NCBI RefSeq assembly: GCF_017355165.1
Contig: NZ_JADILK010000004.1
Location: 124,001-188,000 of the forward strand
Direction: 5' to 3'
Origin: Bacillus sp. SD075
GTDB taxonomy: Bacteria; Bacillota; Bacilli; Bacillales; DSM-1321
Length of the DNA: 64,000 nt
The position numbers and the translations under genes were made by a program. The notes below the pieces were generated by a model. It did no database searches. It saw nothing but the letters and a program-made list of their open reading frames with translations, and had not been told where the DNA came from. Of this stretch, positions 63,874 to 64,000 are shown one piece after another; position 1 is the stretch's first letter, and each line of letters begins with the position of its first letter.

Positions 63874-64000
63874 GATGTGTTTCCCCAATGACTCCTACAG
63901 CAACAAGTGAACCATTATCGAGTACACATAATACTATGAAGGCAGGAAAATGAAAGGTTCAATAAAAAGGAGGAAACATTTATTCATACATTTTTAATAT

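Noticed and set aside
1-64000. CRISPR arrays, rRNA operons and complete tRNA genes
   Set aside because: No regularly spaced short repeats, no rRNA sequence and no foldable complete tRNA were found; only 3' tRNA-like fragments at 56.8 and 59.0 kb.

Overview
The window looks like a chromosome segment from a low-GC, spore-forming Bacillaceae. Supporting signs are AGGAGG-type ribosome binding sites, intrinsic terminators, a CotH/CotG-like spore-coat pair, and close relatives of the B. subtilis proteins NiaP, DhaS, CwlO, YezD and YhgE. Peribacillus or a near relative is my guess, made without any database search.

Layout. 0-3.4 kb: thiamin salvage operon tenA(partial)-thiW-thiD-thiM-thiE. 3.7-9.3 kb: niacin permease, aldehyde dehydrogenase, M29 aminopeptidase, a 55-aa protein and a cold-shock protein. 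9.6-16.1 kb: a small frameshifted gene, a DUF218 protein, a beta-lactamase-like serine hydrolase, yezD with a long leader, an amino-acid antiporter, an aldose epimerase and a broken IS1182-type transposase. 16.2-23.0 kb: two small envelope-related genes, a CwlO-like endopeptidase and a sulfate ABC importer (sbp-cysT-cysW-cysA). 23.3-29.6 kb: a tryptophan/kynurenine operon (esterase, kynU, permease, kynA) in which kynB is a decayed pseudogene, followed by an atypical nadD-like gene. 29.9-42 kb: MerR regulator, SulP transporter, several oxidoreductases, MFS exporter, MBL hydrolase and an RNA-methyltransferase-like gene, interspersed with long intergenic repeats. 42.2-44.3 kb: divergent cotH and cotG-like genes and a decayed fragment. 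44.3-48.5 kb: DUF3870, acyl-CoA dehydrogenase, CaiB CoA-transferase and NrnA-like phosphoesterase. 48.6-56.3 kb: sulfonate-type ABC importer, YhgE/Pip protein, galactose mutarotase and sugar symporter. 56.3-64 kb: an accessory region with two tRNA-3'-end-like direct repeats, DJ-1 and TruA genes, integrase-arm-like repeats, a 1291-aa reverse transcriptase-nitrilase protein, and an excisionase-like remnant.

The most notable locus is the single-gene defense reverse transcriptase at 59.4-63.3 kb. Its RT domain with YVDD and its C-terminal nitrilase domain match the DRT type 1 (UG1) architecture. It sits in what looks like the wreck of a tRNA-targeting integrative element. Other points of interest are a kynurenine operon with a dead formamidase gene beside an intact esterase, a CotG-like gene with two long overlapping frames that meet at an A8 tract, and two sulfur-related leaders (yezD and sbp) that share a 10-bp promoter element and each contain an intrinsic terminator before the first gene.

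All calls are from reading the sequence and from remembered family features. No similarity search, structure prediction or promoter software was run.
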